The notes beneath the pieces were generated by a model. That model did no database searches, was not told where the DNA came from, and worked only from the letters and a program-made list of their open reading frames with translations. 64,000 bases of DNA, from contig NZ_JAIUZY010000013.1 of assembly GCF_020171625.1 (NCBI RefSeq), forward strand, positions 87,252-151,251. Reading direction: 5' to 3'. The translations under genes were made by a program, and so were the position numbers. This document shows positions 7,871 to 19,896 of the stretch, piece after piece. Source of the stretch: Salipiger bermudensis. GTDB lineage: Bacteria > Pseudomonadota > Alphaproteobacteria > Rhodobacterales > Rhodobacteraceae. How positions within the stretch are numbered: position 1 is the stretch's first letter; each line of letters opens with the position of its first letter.

Positions 7871-9826
7871 ATGAGTCTGCCCCCCGGTTTCCTAGACGAG
7901 CTGCGCAACCGCACGAGCCTGGTTCAGGTCGTGGGGCGCAAGGTCATGTGGGACAACCGCAAGTCCAATCAGGCCAAGGGCGACATGTGGGCGCCGTGCC
8001 CGTTCCATCAGGAAAAGTCGGCCTCGTTCCACGTCGATGACCGCAAGGGGTTCTACTACTGCTTCGGCTGCCACGCGAAGGGCGACGCGATCTCGTTCAT
8101 ACGCGAGAGCGAGAACGTCGAGTTCATGGAGGCGATCGAGATCCTCGCCCGCGAGGCCGGGATGCCGATGCCGGCGCGCGATCCGCAGGCCGCCAAGAAG
8201 GCCGACCGCCGCGAACAGCTGTCAGAGGTCATGGAGCAGGCGGTGCGTTTCTTCCGGATGCAGCTGCGCGCCGGCGCCGCCTCCGAGGCGCGCGCCTATC
8301 TCGACCGGCGCGGCCTCAAAGAGGATGTCCGCGACCGCTTCGAGATCGGCTTTGCGCCGGAGGGCTGGCAGAACCTCTGGGATCACCTGCGCGGGCAGGG
8401 CGTGGCCGAGGACCTGATCCTCGGGGCCGGGCTTGCCAAGGCCTCGGACCGGGGCAGGGCGCCCTACGACGTGTTCCGCAACCGCATCATGTTCCCGATC
8501 CGCGATGCCCGTGGCCGCGCCATCGCCTTCGGCGGGCGGGCCATGGACCCGAAGGACAACGCCAAGTACCTCAACTCGCCCGAGACCGAGCTGTTCGACA
8601 AGGGGCGCAACCTCTACAACCACGCGCCGGCGCGCGAGGCGGCGGGCAAGGGGCAGCCGCTGATCGTGGCCGAGGGCTACATGGACGTGATCGCGCTTTC
8701 CGAGGCGGGGTTCGGGGCGTCGGTGGCGCCTCTGGGAACGGCGGTGACCGAGACCCAGATGCAACTGCTCTGGCGCATCACCGATGAGCCCGTCGTTGCG
8801 CTCGATGGCGACAAGGCCGGTCTGCGCGCCGCCTACCGGGTGATCGACCTCGCCCTGCCGCTTTTGCAGGCGGGCAAGACGCTGCGCTTTGCGCTGATGC
8901 CCGAGGGCAAGGACCCCGACGACCTGCTGCGCGCCGAGGGCGCCGCGACGGTGAGCAAGGTGCTCGAGGGGGCCATCCCGATGGTGCAGCTGCTCTGGCG
9001 GCGCGAGATCGAGGGCAAGGTGTTCGACAGTCCCGAGCGCAAGGCGGCGCTCGATGCGCGGCTGCGCGACGTGCTGCGCCAGATCCAGGACCCGGGCCTG
9101 CGCCGGCATTACGGCGACGAGATCAAGGAGCTGCGCTTTCAGCTGTTCCGCCCGCAGCGCCCCAAGCGGGCGCCGGGCGGCGGTGGCTACACGCGTCGCG
9201 CCTGGAACGCGCCCGCGCCGCCGAGCGCGAGCGTCAAAAGCTCGCTGCTGGTTGCCGCCGGCGACACCGCCGAGAACGAACTGCGCGAGGCGGTGATCCT
9301 CGCCGTGCTGCTCTCGACGCCCGAGCTGATCGCCGAGTTCGAACAGGGTCTGGAAATGCTCAATTGCACCGACCCGGTGCGCGCCTCCCTGCGCGACGTT
9401 CTCTTGCGCCACGATGCCGACAGCGCCGCCGCACTGCGCGAGGAAGCAGAGGTCAGAATTGGGCCTGAGCCCCTTGAAAACCTGCTCGCCGCACGCCATG
9501 TCGCGGTCGTCCCCTGTTTGCGACGGCCCGGTGACATTGAACTGGCGCGGATGACCGTGGCCGAGGAGTTGTCGAAGATCACCGCGCGCTCGGGTGCCGC
9601 GGCCGAGATCGCCGAAGCCGAGGAAGACCTGGAGCATCTGGCCGACGAGGCGCTGACATGGCGTCTTGCTCAGGCCGCAAAGGCCCGTAACGAGGCGGTC
9701 CTGCGCAAGGATGACGGAGAGATGGACTACGATTTCGGGCCCAACGGGGCCCGTTTGGACAAGGACGAAAGAGACGCCTTCAAGGCGCTAACGGAACAGA
9801 TTCGCTTTTCCAAGCATGGGAACTAA
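7871..9826 (+). CDS. dnaG: DNA primase
   Basis: Synthesises RNA primers at the replication fork with DnaB helicase. The 651-residue protein has an N-terminal CHC2 zinc-binding domain (CPFHQEKSASF ... YYCFGCHAKGDAISF), a central TOPRIM catalytic core (LIVAEGYMDVIAL with the catalytic Glu, then VVALDGDKAGLRA with the metal-binding Asp pair) and a C-terminal helicase-interaction region. The length is normal for alphaproteobacteria. It lies directly upstream of rpoD, a reduced version of the macromolecular synthesis operon without rpsU; a 143-bp gap suggests rpoD also has its own promoter. Confidence 0.97.
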   Translation: MSLPPGFLDELRNRTSLVQVVGRKVMWDNRKSNQAKGDMWAPCPFHQEKSASFHVDDRKGFYYCFGCHAKGDAISFIRESENVEFMEAIEILAREAGMPMPARDPQAAKKADRREQLSEVMEQAVRFFRMQLRAGAASEARAYLDRRGLKEDVRDRFEIGFAPEGWQNLWDHLRGQGVAEDLILGAGLAKASDRGRAPYDVFRNRIMFPIRDARGRAIAFGGRAMDPKDNAKYLNSPETELFDKGRNLYNHAPAREAAGKGQPLIVAEGYMDVIALSEAGFGASVAPLGTAVTETQMQLLWRITDEPVVALDGDKAGLRAAYRVIDLALPLLQAGKTLRFALMPEGKDPDDLLRAEGAATVSKVLEGAIPMVQLLWRREIEGKVFDSPERKAALDARLRDVLRQIQDPGLRRHYGDEIKELRFQLFRPQRPKRAPGGGGYTRRAWNAPAPPSASVKSSLLVAAGDTAENELREAVILAVLLSTPELIAEFEQGLEMLNCTDPVRASLRDVLLRHDADSAAALREEAEVRIGPEPLENLLAARHVAVVPCLRRPGDIELARMTVAEELSKITARSGAAAEIAEAEEDLEHLADEALTWRLAQAAKARNEAVLRKDDGEMDYDFGPNGARLDKDERDAFKALTEQIRFSKHGN

Positions 9827-9969
9827 CTGTGCGGAGAGGGAAAACTGGAGGAAAACGGGGTAAACGGGTGGCCGAATCGGTTGATTCCCCCCATGATTCG
9901 CAGCAACGAATCAATCTACCTTTTGCGACCGCCGGCCAGTCCGGCCGCCTCCCTTTGACGGAGCTCTAA

Positions 9970-11955
<1,986 letters not shown>

Positions 11956-11986
11956 GCCCCGCGCGGGCACGAGAAGGAGAGGGCAG

Positions 11987-12268
11987 ATGTCGCTCTTGTC
12001 ACGTCTCTTCGGCGGTGGCGGCGGGTCGAAACCCGAGCCCAAAGCCGAGACCACCGAGTATCATGGGTTCCGGATCACACCGGAGCCCATGCCCGCCGAT
12101 GGCCAGTACCGCATCGCGGCGCTGATCGAGGCCGAGGTGGAGGGGGAGACCAAGACCCATCACCTCGTGCGCGCCGATGTCATCCGCGACCTGGACGAGG
12201 CCAAGGAGGCCTCGCTTCGCAAGGCCAAGCAGATGATCGACGAGCAGGGCGCCCGGCTCTTCGGCTGA
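11987..12268 (+). CDS. HlyU-family protein
   Basis: A 93-residue protein starting 31 bp after rpoD behind GAAGGAGAGG, probably in the same transcript. [12 protein letters not shown], the [12 protein letters not shown] core and [19 protein letters not shown] match the HlyU (PF10115) family, whose alphaproteobacterial members are often annotated as transcriptional activators. Unlike Vibrio HlyU of the ArsR type, this fold has no helix-turn-helix that I can see, so the regulator label is inherited rather than shown. Confidence 0.75.
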   Translation: MSLLSRLFGGGGGSKPEPKAETTEYHGFRITPEPMPADGQYRIAALIEAEVEGETKTHHLVRADVIRDLDEAKEASLRKAKQMIDEQGARLFG

Positions 12269-12460
12269 GCGCGCCCTGACACTTGACGCTGGGGCAGAGG
12301 CCGCGACGTCAGGCTCTTGCCCGATTATTGCACCACTTCCAAGTTCATGCCGCCGTACTCGCGGTGCTGTTCGCAGCCAGTTTGCTTCTGCTGCCAGCCT
12401 CCTGCGGCACCTGCGCTCGCGCGAGACGGCTTGATAGCCGCCGGGAAGACGGATGCAGGA

Positions 12461-12488
12461 ACGCCCTCCCGAGGGTTCGCGAGGGCGT
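12461..12488. terminator. hairpin between convergent HlyU and SDR genes
   Basis: ACGCCCTC and GAGGGCGT are perfect 8-bp arms separated by 12 bases, in the gap between convergent genes and 22 bp past the SDR stop. It lacks a clear T run on either strand. Confidence 0.4.
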
Positions 12489-12509
12489 CTGCCTGTGCGG
12501 GCTGAGAGA

Positions 12510-13184
12510 TCAGCCGTTCGGCATCACGAAGACTTCCTGCACATTGGCGCGCTTGTTGGCGCCAAGCGCGTAGATCACGGCCTCGGCGATGTCTTCCGGC
12601 TTGAGCTTGTCGGGCTTCGCTTCGTCGAAGAACGGCGTGTCGACCATGCCGGGCGCAATCACCGTCACGCGCGCGCCCCATTCCCGGAATTCTTCTGCAA
12701 GGTTGCCGCCGTAGCCGTGCACGAACCACTTCGTCGCGCCGTAGACGGACCCCTTGATGTGGGTGCGGCCCGCCGCCGAGCCGGTGAGCAGCAGATGGCC
12801 GCCATTCTTCTTGAAGTAGGTCGACGCCGCTTTGGCGGTCCAGAGCACGCCCATGATGTTGAGCTGCACCATGCTCTCCCACGCCTCCGGGTCGCCGGCC
12901 AGCGTGCCCGCGCCCGAGACGCCCATGCCGGCATTGGCGTAGGCGGCGTTCACGTCGCCGAAATGCGCGGCGAGCTTCTCCATCGCCTCGGTCTGCGCCT
13001 GAAGCGAGGTGGCGTCGCCGGGCAGCGCCAGCGCGTGCTCGCCCAGCTCGTCGACCAGCGCTGAAAGCTTGTCCTCGGAGCGAGCGAACAGGCCGACGTT
13101 CCAGCCCGCGGCCACTGCCTGACGCGCGGTTTCGGCGCCGATGCCCGAGCTGGCGCCGGTGATGAAGAGGGTCTTGCGGGTCAT
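12510..13184 (-). CDS. short-chain dehydrogenase/reductase
   Basis: A 224-residue classical SDR. It has the nucleotide-binding TGASSGIG at residues 10-17, NAG at about 89, and the catalytic Ser in LLLTGSAAG with the YGATK Tyr-Lys pair at about 150. An Arg after the second beta strand (FARSEDKL) favours NADPH. A good GGAG lies six bases before the ATG. It stands alone, convergent with the HlyU gene and divergent from a small secreted-protein gene. The substrate cannot be deduced; it probably oxidises or reduces a small carbonyl compound in the cytosol. Confidence 0.85.
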   Translation of the reverse strand: MTRKTLFITGASSGIGAETARQAVAAGWNVGLFARSEDKLSALVDELGEHALALPGDATSLQAQTEAMEKLAAHFGDVNAAYANAGMGVSGAGTLAGDPEAWESMVQLNIMGVLWTAKAASTYFKKNGGHLLLTGSAAGRTHIKGSVYGATKWFVHGYGGNLAEEFREWGARVTVIAPGMVDTPFFDEAKPDKLKPEDIAEAVIYALGANKRANVQEVFVMPNG

Positions 13185-13312
13185 TGGAAATCTCCGTTTT
13201 GCATCTGCCCCTCAACGCCCCGAAGACGATCAGGTTGCCCCGTGTTCCAAGACAGTTGGAACCTTGCCGCGCACAGCTGCGTTAAAAAGGCAACAACGAA
13301 GGATCTTCTGCC

Positions 13313-13564
13313 ATGACCCGCCTTTTTGTCCTGACTGCCGCCGCCACCTGTGTCTCCGTCGCCGCCTTCGCAGCGTCCGAAGCCCTGACGACCGACGAGC
13401 CCGAAGTGATCGAAATCAGGGTTTCTGCCGATGAACTCGCCGATTGCCGTGATTCGCTCCGTGAGGTCGGCCAGATGCCGGCCGTGACCGATGGCGGCAT
13501 GCCGATCCTGTTTGACAACACTTCAGACCTGCCGCAGGTCACCTGTGTCGTGAGCGAGGCCTGA
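13313..13564 (+). CDS. small secreted protein of unknown function
   Basis: An 83-residue protein with AAGGA upstream of the ATG. Residues 1-20 are a signal peptide ending AAFAAS. The mature 60 residues are acidic, with cysteines in LADCRDS and VTCVVSEA that may form one disulfide. I do not recognise a family. It is followed 58 bp later by yjbQ on the same strand. Confidence 0.6.
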   Translation: MTRLFVLTAAATCVSVAAFAASEALTTDEPEVIEIRVSADELADCRDSLREVGQMPAVTDGGMPILFDNTSDLPQVTCVVSEA

Positions 13565-13621
13565 TCATTTCGGTGGTCCGTGTGCGCGGGTCAGCAGTAG
13601 AGAGGCGCTGAGCGAGGGCGC

Positions 13622-14041
13622 ATGACCCAGACGTCATTCTCCATACAGACGCGCGGGCAGGGCCTTTACGAGTGCACCCACCAGGTCGCGGAGTGGCTCT
13701 CGGCGCAGAAGGCTGACGGCGCACTGCTGACGCTCTTCGTTCGGCACACGTCGGCGTCCCTCCTGATCCAGGAGAACGCCGACCCCGAGGTGCAGACCGA
13801 CCTGCGCAACTTCTTCCATCGGCTTGTACCGCCCTCGAGCGATCCCGCAATGGACTACCTCACTCATACCTACGAGGGGCCGGACGACATGCCGGCCCAT
13901 ATCAAGGCCGCGATGATGCCGGTCTCCCTCTCGGTCCCGGTCAGCAATGGCCGCATGACGCTCGGCACGTGGCAGGGAATTTACCTTTTCGAACATCGGG
14001 ATGCGCCGCACCGGCGCGAAGTCGTCGCGCACCTCGCCTGA
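13622..14041 (+). CDS. YjbQ/UPF0047 family protein
   Basis: A 139-residue single-domain protein. It shows the full UPF0047 pattern: LTLFVRHTSASLLIQENADPEV, then DPAMDYLTHTYEGPDDMPAHIKAAM, then GRMTLGTWQGIYLFEHRD, with the conserved His, Asp and Glu residues of the trimeric pocket. Family members have a weak thiamine-phosphate synthase side activity and are annotated as secondary thiamine-phosphate synthase; the physiological role is not settled. It is probably a monocistronic cytosolic protein. Confidence 0.88.
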   Translation: MTQTSFSIQTRGQGLYECTHQVAEWLSAQKADGALLTLFVRHTSASLLIQENADPEVQTDLRNFFHRLVPPSSDPAMDYLTHTYEGPDDMPAHIKAAMMPVSLSVPVSNGRMTLGTWQGIYLFEHRDAPHRREVVAHLA

Positions 14042-14177
14042 GATCCCCGGCGCGCCCCCCTCATCTAGTTGCTCAAATTATCCTCTACCCAATCTCTGGC
14101 GGCTCCCCTATAGTTGCTGTGGATAAGTGGGGCCAAACCCCATGCCGAGGCAGACACGAACGGATAGGGGGACAGGC

Positions 14178-14648
14178 ATGCGCTGCCCGTTTTGCGGACA
14201 TATCGACACGCAAGTGAAGGACTCGCGGCCAGCGGAAGAGCACGTGTCGATCCGGCGCCGTCGCTTCTGCCCGGCCTGCGGAGGCCGTTTCACCACCTAT
14301 GAGCGGGTGCAGCTGCGCGATCTCGTGGTGATCAAGACCAACGGCCGGCGCGAGGATTTCGACCGCGACAAGCTCGAACGTTCGATCCGCATCGCGCTGC
14401 AGAAACGCCCCATCGAGCCCGAACGTGTGGACCAGATGATCAGCGGCATCGTGCGCCGCCTCGAGAGCCTCGGCGAGACCGACATCCCCTCCAAGCAGAT
14501 CGGCGAGATCGTCATGGAGACGCTCGCCCGGATCGATACGGTCGCCTACGTGCGCTTTGCCAGCGTCTACAAGAACTTTCAGGCGGCGGACGATTTCGAC
14601 AAGTTCGTCAGCGAGCTGCGCCCCGACGCCACGTCTGCCGAGAAGTGA
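14178..14648 (+). CDS. nrdR: transcriptional repressor NrdR
   Basis: Represses ribonucleotide reductase genes when dATP/ATP occupies its ATP-cone. The 156-residue protein begins [18 protein letters not shown] with a zinc ribbon (CPFC at 3-6, CPACGGRF at about 31-34), followed by the ATP-cone ([20 protein letters not shown]). The ATG at 14178 lies behind GGGGGACAGG; upstream in-frame starts would add an atypical extension. It overlaps ribD by four bases. Its likely target here is the class II reductase gene at 38.5 kb, which has an NrdR-box-like palindrome upstream. Confidence 0.96.
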   Translation: MRCPFCGHIDTQVKDSRPAEEHVSIRRRRFCPACGGRFTTYERVQLRDLVVIKTNGRREDFDRDKLERSIRIALQKRPIEPERVDQMISGIVRRLESLGETDIPSKQIGEIVMETLARIDTVAYVRFASVYKNFQAADDFDKFVSELRPDATSAEK

Positions 14649-15751
14649 CCGACGACATCCGGCACATGGCCCACGCGCTGCGGTTGGGCCGAAGACGGAT
14701 GGGCCAGTGCTGGCCCAACCCGGCGGTCGGATGTGTCATCGTCAAGGACGGGCGCATCGTCGGACGCGGCGCGACCGCGCCGGGTGGCCGGCCACACGCC
14801 GAGCCTCAGGCGCTGGCGCAGGCCGGCGACGCGGCACGCGGCGCCACCGCCTATGTCACGCTCGAACCCTGCGCGCATCACGGCAAGACGCCGCCCTGCG
14901 CCGAGGCGCTGGTGAAGGCGGGCGTGGCGCGGGTCGTTGCACCGCTCGCGGACAATGATCCGCGGGTCTCGGGGAAGGGGTTCGCCCATCTGCGCAAGCA
15001 TGGCATCGAGGTGACCACCGGGGTTCTGTCGGAAGAGGCGGCGCGCGATCACGCCGGGTTCTTCCTGCGCAACGACGAAGGCCGTCCGCTGGTGACGCTC
15101 AAGCTCGCCAACAGTTTCGACGGCCGCATCGCCACCGCCACGGGAGAGAGCCAGTGGATCACCGGCCCCGAGGCGCGGCGCTACGTGCACGGCCTGCGGG
15201 CCAGCCATGACGCGGTGATGGTGGGCGCAGGGACGGCGCGGTCCGACGATCCGGCGCTGACCGTGCGCGGCTGGGGCGAGGTGCAGCAGCCGGTGCGGGT
15301 GATCGTCTCGCGGCTGATCGACGTGCCGCTGATGAGCGCCTTGGCCAGCTCCGCCCGCGAAGTGCCGGTCTGGCTGGCGCATGGCTCGGAGGCCGCCGCC
15401 ATGACGCGGCGGGCCTGGCAGAGCTGTGGTGCGAAGCTGTTGCCGTGCAAGGTCACCGGCGGGCGCATCGATCCCCACGCGCTGCTCGCGGCACTGGGCA
15501 AGGAAGGCCTCACGCGGGTGTTCTGCGAGGGCGGGGGGCAACTCGCCGCGTCGCTTCTCGCAGCCGATCTGGTCGACGAACTGGTGGGCTTCACCGCCGG
15601 CATCGCCGTCGGCGCCGAGGGGCGTCCGGGGATCGGCGCCATGGGCGTCGACCGTCTGTCCGAGGCCCCGCGGTTCAGGCTGGAGGAGGTCCGGGCGGTC
15701 GGCGGAGACGTTCTGCACCGCTGGCGCCGCAGCGGGGCCGCATCGATCTGA
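14645..15751 (+). CDS. ribD: bifunctional riboflavin deaminase/reductase
   Basis: Carries out the second and third steps of riboflavin synthesis: deamination of the diaminopyrimidine phosphate and NADPH-dependent ribose reduction. The N-terminal deaminase has the zinc site PHAEPQAL and [14 protein letters not shown]; the C-terminal reductase runs from [15 protein letters not shown]. It starts at GTG 14645 in a GTGA overlap with nrdR, so it is translationally coupled. The 368-residue length is normal. Coupling nrdR to ribD is a widespread bacterial arrangement. Confidence 0.95.
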   Translation: MTDDIRHMAHALRLGRRRMGQCWPNPAVGCVIVKDGRIVGRGATAPGGRPHAEPQALAQAGDAARGATAYVTLEPCAHHGKTPPCAEALVKAGVARVVAPLADNDPRVSGKGFAHLRKHGIEVTTGVLSEEAARDHAGFFLRNDEGRPLVTLKLANSFDGRIATATGESQWITGPEARRYVHGLRASHDAVMVGAGTARSDDPALTVRGWGEVQQPVRVIVSRLIDVPLMSALASSAREVPVWLAHGSEAAAMTRRAWQSCGAKLLPCKVTGGRIDPHALLAALGKEGLTRVFCEGGGQLAASLLAADLVDELVGFTAGIAVGAEGRPGIGAMGVDRLSEAPRFRLEEVRAVGGDVLHRWRRSGAASI

Positions 15752-15764
15752 CCGGCCCCGGCGT

Positions 15765-15786
15765 CGGCGGGGGCATCGCCCCGCCG
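15765..15786. terminator. hairpin between convergent ribD and DUF1150 genes
   Basis: CGGCGGGG and CCCCGCCG form a perfect 8-bp stem with a 6-base loop, midway between two convergent stop codons. It could act in both directions; there is no T run. Confidence 0.45.
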
Positions 15787-15794
15787 CGTGTCAC

Positions 15795-16022
15795 TCAGTG
15801 CACCGTCACCGGCGCGAAGTCGTTCTGCCGTGCGAGCATGAAAGCCTGCTTGCGGTCCTTGACCAGCGCGAGGCGCTCGCCTTCGGCGTTGTGCACCGCG
15901 TAGAGCGTCTTGAGCCCGCCGAGCTGGCCCTGGATCTCTTCGGGGAGGTCTCCGGCGGCGACGGCGCGCACGTAGACGATGCGCTCTTCGCCCGGTGTCT
16001 GGAAGTCGTACTTGGTATTCAT
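15795..16022 (-). CDS. DUF1150 family protein
   Basis: A 75-residue protein starting four bases after the hsp20 stop codon, hence co-transcribed with it. The sequence (GEERIVYVRAVAAGDLP ... LYAVHNAEGERLALVKDRKQAFMLARQNDFAPVTVH) matches DUF1150, a family nearly restricted to alphaproteobacteria and habitually encoded beside small heat-shock proteins. No enzymatic motif is visible. Its place behind a heat-shock-type promoter suggests a stress role, but its function is unknown. Confidence 0.85.
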   Translation of the reverse strand: MNTKYDFQTPGEERIVYVRAVAAGDLPEEIQGQLGGLKTLYAVHNAEGERLALVKDRKQAFMLARQNDFAPVTVH

Positions 16023-16026
16023 CGGA

Positions 16027-16437
16027 TTACCCCTTTCTGATCGAGATCGTCTGCACCACCGTCTCGGGACGAGAGATGGTCAGATCCACGTGAAGCAAGC
16101 CATTCTCCATGACAGCCTCGCCCACTTCCACGCCATCGGCCAAGACGAAACTGCGCTGGAACTGCCGGGAGGCGATGCCGCGATGCAGGAAGATGCGTTC
16201 GCTGCCGTCGTCGCCCTGCCGTCCCCGGATCACCAGTTGGCGATCCTCGACGGTGATGGACAGGTCGTTCTCCGAGAACCCGGCCACCGCGAGCGTGATC
16301 CGGTAGGAGCGTTCCGAGGTCTGTTCGATGTTGAAGGGCGGATAGCCCTCGCTCGATTTCGCCGTGCGTTCCAGCAGGCGCTCGAGTTGCTCGAAGCCGA
16401 GCATGTGCGGGTAGGAACCCAAAGTCATCTTGCTCAT
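16027..16437 (-). CDS. small heat-shock protein, Hsp20 family
   Basis: A 136-residue IbpA-class chaperone that holds unfolding proteins in the cytoplasm until DnaK/ClpB can act. The N-terminal arm is short (MSKMTLGSYPHMLGFEQLERLL), then comes the alpha-crystallin domain (PPFNIEQTSERSYRITLAVAGF to GLLHVDLTISRPE). The usual C-terminal IXI motif is represented by ISI (TISIRK). It is the first gene of a two-gene operon with DUF1150. A sigma-32-like promoter lies about 63 bp upstream. Confidence 0.92.
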   Translation of the reverse strand: MSKMTLGSYPHMLGFEQLERLLERTAKSSEGYPPFNIEQTSERSYRITLAVAGFSENDLSITVEDRQLVIRGRQGDDGSERIFLHRGIASRQFQRSFVLADGVEVGEAVMENGLLHVDLTISRPETVVQTISIRKG

Positions 16438-16499
16438 GACATGTCCTTTGCAGAAAGCGACCGTCCGCCGGGCCCCGCGTTCGGCAACCCGACTGAATT

Positions 16500-16530
16500 C
16501 AATATGGGAAGCCGCCGGAATAACCGCAAG
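16500..16530 (-). promoter_or_regulatory. sigma-32 (RpoH)-type promoter for hsp20
   Basis: On the minus strand CTTG is followed after exactly 18 bases by CCCATATTG. This fits the alphaproteobacterial heat-shock promoter pattern of CTTG, a 17-18 base spacer, then CYTATNT or CCCAT. It sits 63 bp upstream of the hsp20 start. Confidence 0.65.
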
Positions 16531-16592
16531 GGCTTTGCCAGAGCGATCGGACTTGCTATCTAAGGGGTCTGTAGCGCAAGGAGTTTGCCCGC

Positions 16593-16817
16593 ATGGAGAC
16601 GCCGCAAGATATCTCGATGAAGACCGAGGAAGTGCTGCGCGTCGAGCTGGAGGTTTTCAAGCGCGAACACCGCGATCTCGACGAAGCGATTGCGGCCCTT
16701 CAGGGCCGGGGCATGGGCGACCAGCTGACGCTTCAGCGCCTGAAGAAGAAAAAGCTCTTCCTGAAAGATAAGATTGCCCTCATCGAGGATCGCCTGACCC
16801 CCGACATCATCGCCTGA
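16593..16817 (+). CDS. YdcH family (DUF465) protein
   Basis: A 74-residue, highly helical protein. AAGGAG lies nine bases before the ATG. The DUF465/YdcH signature is clear: LEVFKREHRDLDEAIAALQ, then LTLQRLKKKKLFLKDKIALIEDRLTPDIIA. The fold is a short coiled-coil hairpin. No biochemical role is established for the family. It ends nine bases before the convergent lactate dehydrogenase stop. Confidence 0.85.
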   Translation: METPQDISMKTEEVLRVELEVFKREHRDLDEAIAALQGRGMGDQLTLQRLKKKKLFLKDKIALIEDRLTPDIIA

Positions 16818-16825
16818 GGGCGGGG

Positions 16826-18118
<1,293 letters not shown>

Positions 18119-18811
18119 TCAGACGTCGAGCTTTGCCATGAGGGTGCGCAGCACCGCGCGGTCGGCCTCGTCGAGCTTCGCGGTGCGGCTGCGGAACAGC
18201 GTCGCCTGGCTGCGCAGCACCGGCTCCTCGTCGATCACCTTGAGGTGGTTGGCCCGCAGCGTGTCTCCGGTCGAGGTGATGTCTGCGACGGCCTCGGCGG
18301 TGAGGTTCTTCACCGTGCCCTCGGTGGCGCCCTGCGAATCCACCAGCTGGTAATCCGCCACGCCGCCACGGCGCAGATACTCGCGCACCAGCCGGTGATA
18401 CTTGGTGGCGATCCGCATCCGGAAGCCGTGCTCGGCCCGGAACGCCGCCGCCGCCGCATCAAGGTCGTCGAGCGTGTCGACATCGACCCAGCAGGCCGGA
18501 ACCGCGACGATGAGGTCGGCCTGTCCGAAGCCCAGCTCGGCCAGCGGCTCGACCTTCTGGTCCCACTGCACCAGCTTCTCGCGGATCAGATCGGTGCCGG
18601 TCACGCCAAGATGGATGCGCCCGGCGGCCAGCTCGCGCGGGATCTCTCCCGCCGAAAGCAGCACCAGGTCGACGCCCTCGACCCCGTCCACGGCCCCGGC
18701 ATATTCGCGTTCGTTGCCGGTGCGGGCCAGGCCCACGCCGCGGGCGCCGAACCAGTCGAAGGTCTTCTCCATCAGGCGGCCCTTCGAGGGCACCCCAAGC
18801 TTCACACTCAT
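18119..18811 (-). CDS. hisG: ATP phosphoribosyltransferase, catalytic subunit (short form)
   Basis: Catalyses the first step of histidine synthesis, joining ATP and PRPP. The 230-residue protein has the HisG core (KLGVPSKGRLMEKT; GVDLVLLSAGEIPREL; GVTGTDLIRE) and the PRPP-binding segment EAVADITSTGDTL. It lacks the C-terminal regulatory domain of the 300-residue long form, so it needs HisZ, encoded immediately upstream with a four-base ATGA overlap. The gene order hisS-hisZ-hisG is usual in this family. Confidence 0.95.
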   Translation of the reverse strand: MSVKLGVPSKGRLMEKTFDWFGARGVGLARTGNEREYAGAVDGVEGVDLVLLSAGEIPRELAAGRIHLGVTGTDLIREKLVQWDQKVEPLAELGFGQADLIVAVPACWVDVDTLDDLDAAAAAFRAEHGFRMRIATKYHRLVREYLRRGGVADYQLVDSQGATEGTVKNLTAEAVADITSTGDTLRANHLKVIDEEPVLRSQATLFRSRTAKLDEADRAVLRTLMAKLDV

Positions 18812-19896
18812 GCCCGCTCTCCCGTCTGCAGAAGCAGCCCCGGGCGGATCACCCCGCCCACCGCCGGGGCGGCGCGGCCATTGCCCAGCCGCTCGGTCAG
18901 CGCGTCGTAGCGCCCCCCGGTGGCCACCGGGGGCAGATCGGGCCGCGTGGTGGGGACGAAGCCGAAGACGAAGCCGTCGTAATACTCCATTGAACTGCGC
19001 CCGTAGCTCGCCTCGAATTCCAGCGTGGCCACGTCGACGCCACGCGCGGCCAGCGCCTCGCAGCGGCGCTCGAAGCGCTCCACGGCCGGCAGCAGCGCCG
19101 GCATGTCGACGGCGATGTCGTGCAGCTGCTCGAGCGCGAAGGAGCAGGTCTCGCGCACTGCAAGCAACGTGTCGATCAGCGCCACCTGGCTCTCGCAGAG
19201 CGGGCCTTCGGCGGCGTCCTCGCGCAGCGAGACGATGCGTGCGGCCACCTCAGCCTCGGAGCGCAGGCCGATCGCCGGGGCCGCGGTGTCCATCGGGTTC
19301 TCTGCCGCCAGCAGAGCCTTGCGCGAGGCCGGCACCGGGCTGCGGCCGGAGTAGCGGTCGAGCAGGGCGCGGAAGCGGCGCGGGCGCCAGATGTGGCGCA
19401 TCAGCGCGGCACGGCGGCGCTCGGAGGTCTCGAGCCCCGCGACGGCGGCGGTCAGGATGCCGATATCGCCGGTCACCGCGCGCAGCCGGTAGGGCGCGAG
19501 CGTCTCTGCGAACAGCGCGAAGACCTCGGCATCGGCCTGCGCGGAATCGTCATCGGCGAAGAGCTCGAAGCCGACCTGGAAATACTCCGGCGCGCGTTCG
19601 GGATGCTCTTCCTGGCGGCGGAAGACCTCGCCGGCATAGGTGTAGCGCGACGGCGCGGCGCCGGTCTCCATGTGCATCTGCACCACCGGCACGGTGAAGT
19701 CGGGTCGCAGCATGACCTCGCCGCGGGCGGGATCGTGGGTCACGTAGGTCCGCGCCCGGATGTCCTCGCCATAGAGGTCGAGCAGGGTCTCCGCCGGCTG
19801 CAGGATGGCGCAGTCCACATTCTCGGCGCCGGCCTCGAGAAAGCGCGCCCGCAGGCGGACGGCTTCGGCGCGCTCCTGCGCTGTGGTCACGCCCAT
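18808..19896 (-). CDS. hisZ: ATP phosphoribosyltransferase regulatory subunit
   Basis: A 362-residue histidyl-tRNA-synthetase paralogue that forms a hetero-octamer with short HisG and carries histidine feedback control. It has class II motif 2-like [18 protein letters not shown] and a [11 protein letters not shown] strand, but lacks the complete tRNA-synthetase active site and anticodon domain. The ATG at 19896 overlaps the last ten bases of hisS, so translation is coupled. A GTG at 19890 is an alternative start. It ends in an ATGA overlap with hisG. Confidence 0.92.
   Translation of the reverse strand: MGVTTAQERAEAVRLRARFLEAGAENVDCAILQPAETLLDLYGEDIRARTYVTHDPARGEVMLRPDFTVPVVQMHMETGAAPSRYTYAGEVFRRQEEHPERAPEYFQVGFELFADDDSAQADAEVFALFAETLAPYRLRAVTGDIGILTAAVAGLETSERRRAALMRHIWRPRRFRALLDRYSGRSPVPASRKALLAAENPMDTAAPAIGLRSEAEVAARIVSLREDAAEGPLCESQVALIDTLLAVRETCSFALEQLHDIAVDMPALLPAVERFERRCEALAARGVDVATLEFEASYGRSSMEYYDGFVFGFVPTTRPDLPPVATGGRYDALTERLGNGRAAPAVGGVIRPGLLLQTGERA

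Noticed and set aside
12269..12509. Cys-rich short frames after the HlyU gene
   Set aside because: The Cys residues come from GC-rich triplets in alternative frames; no ribosome binding site or conserved pattern supports a small gene.
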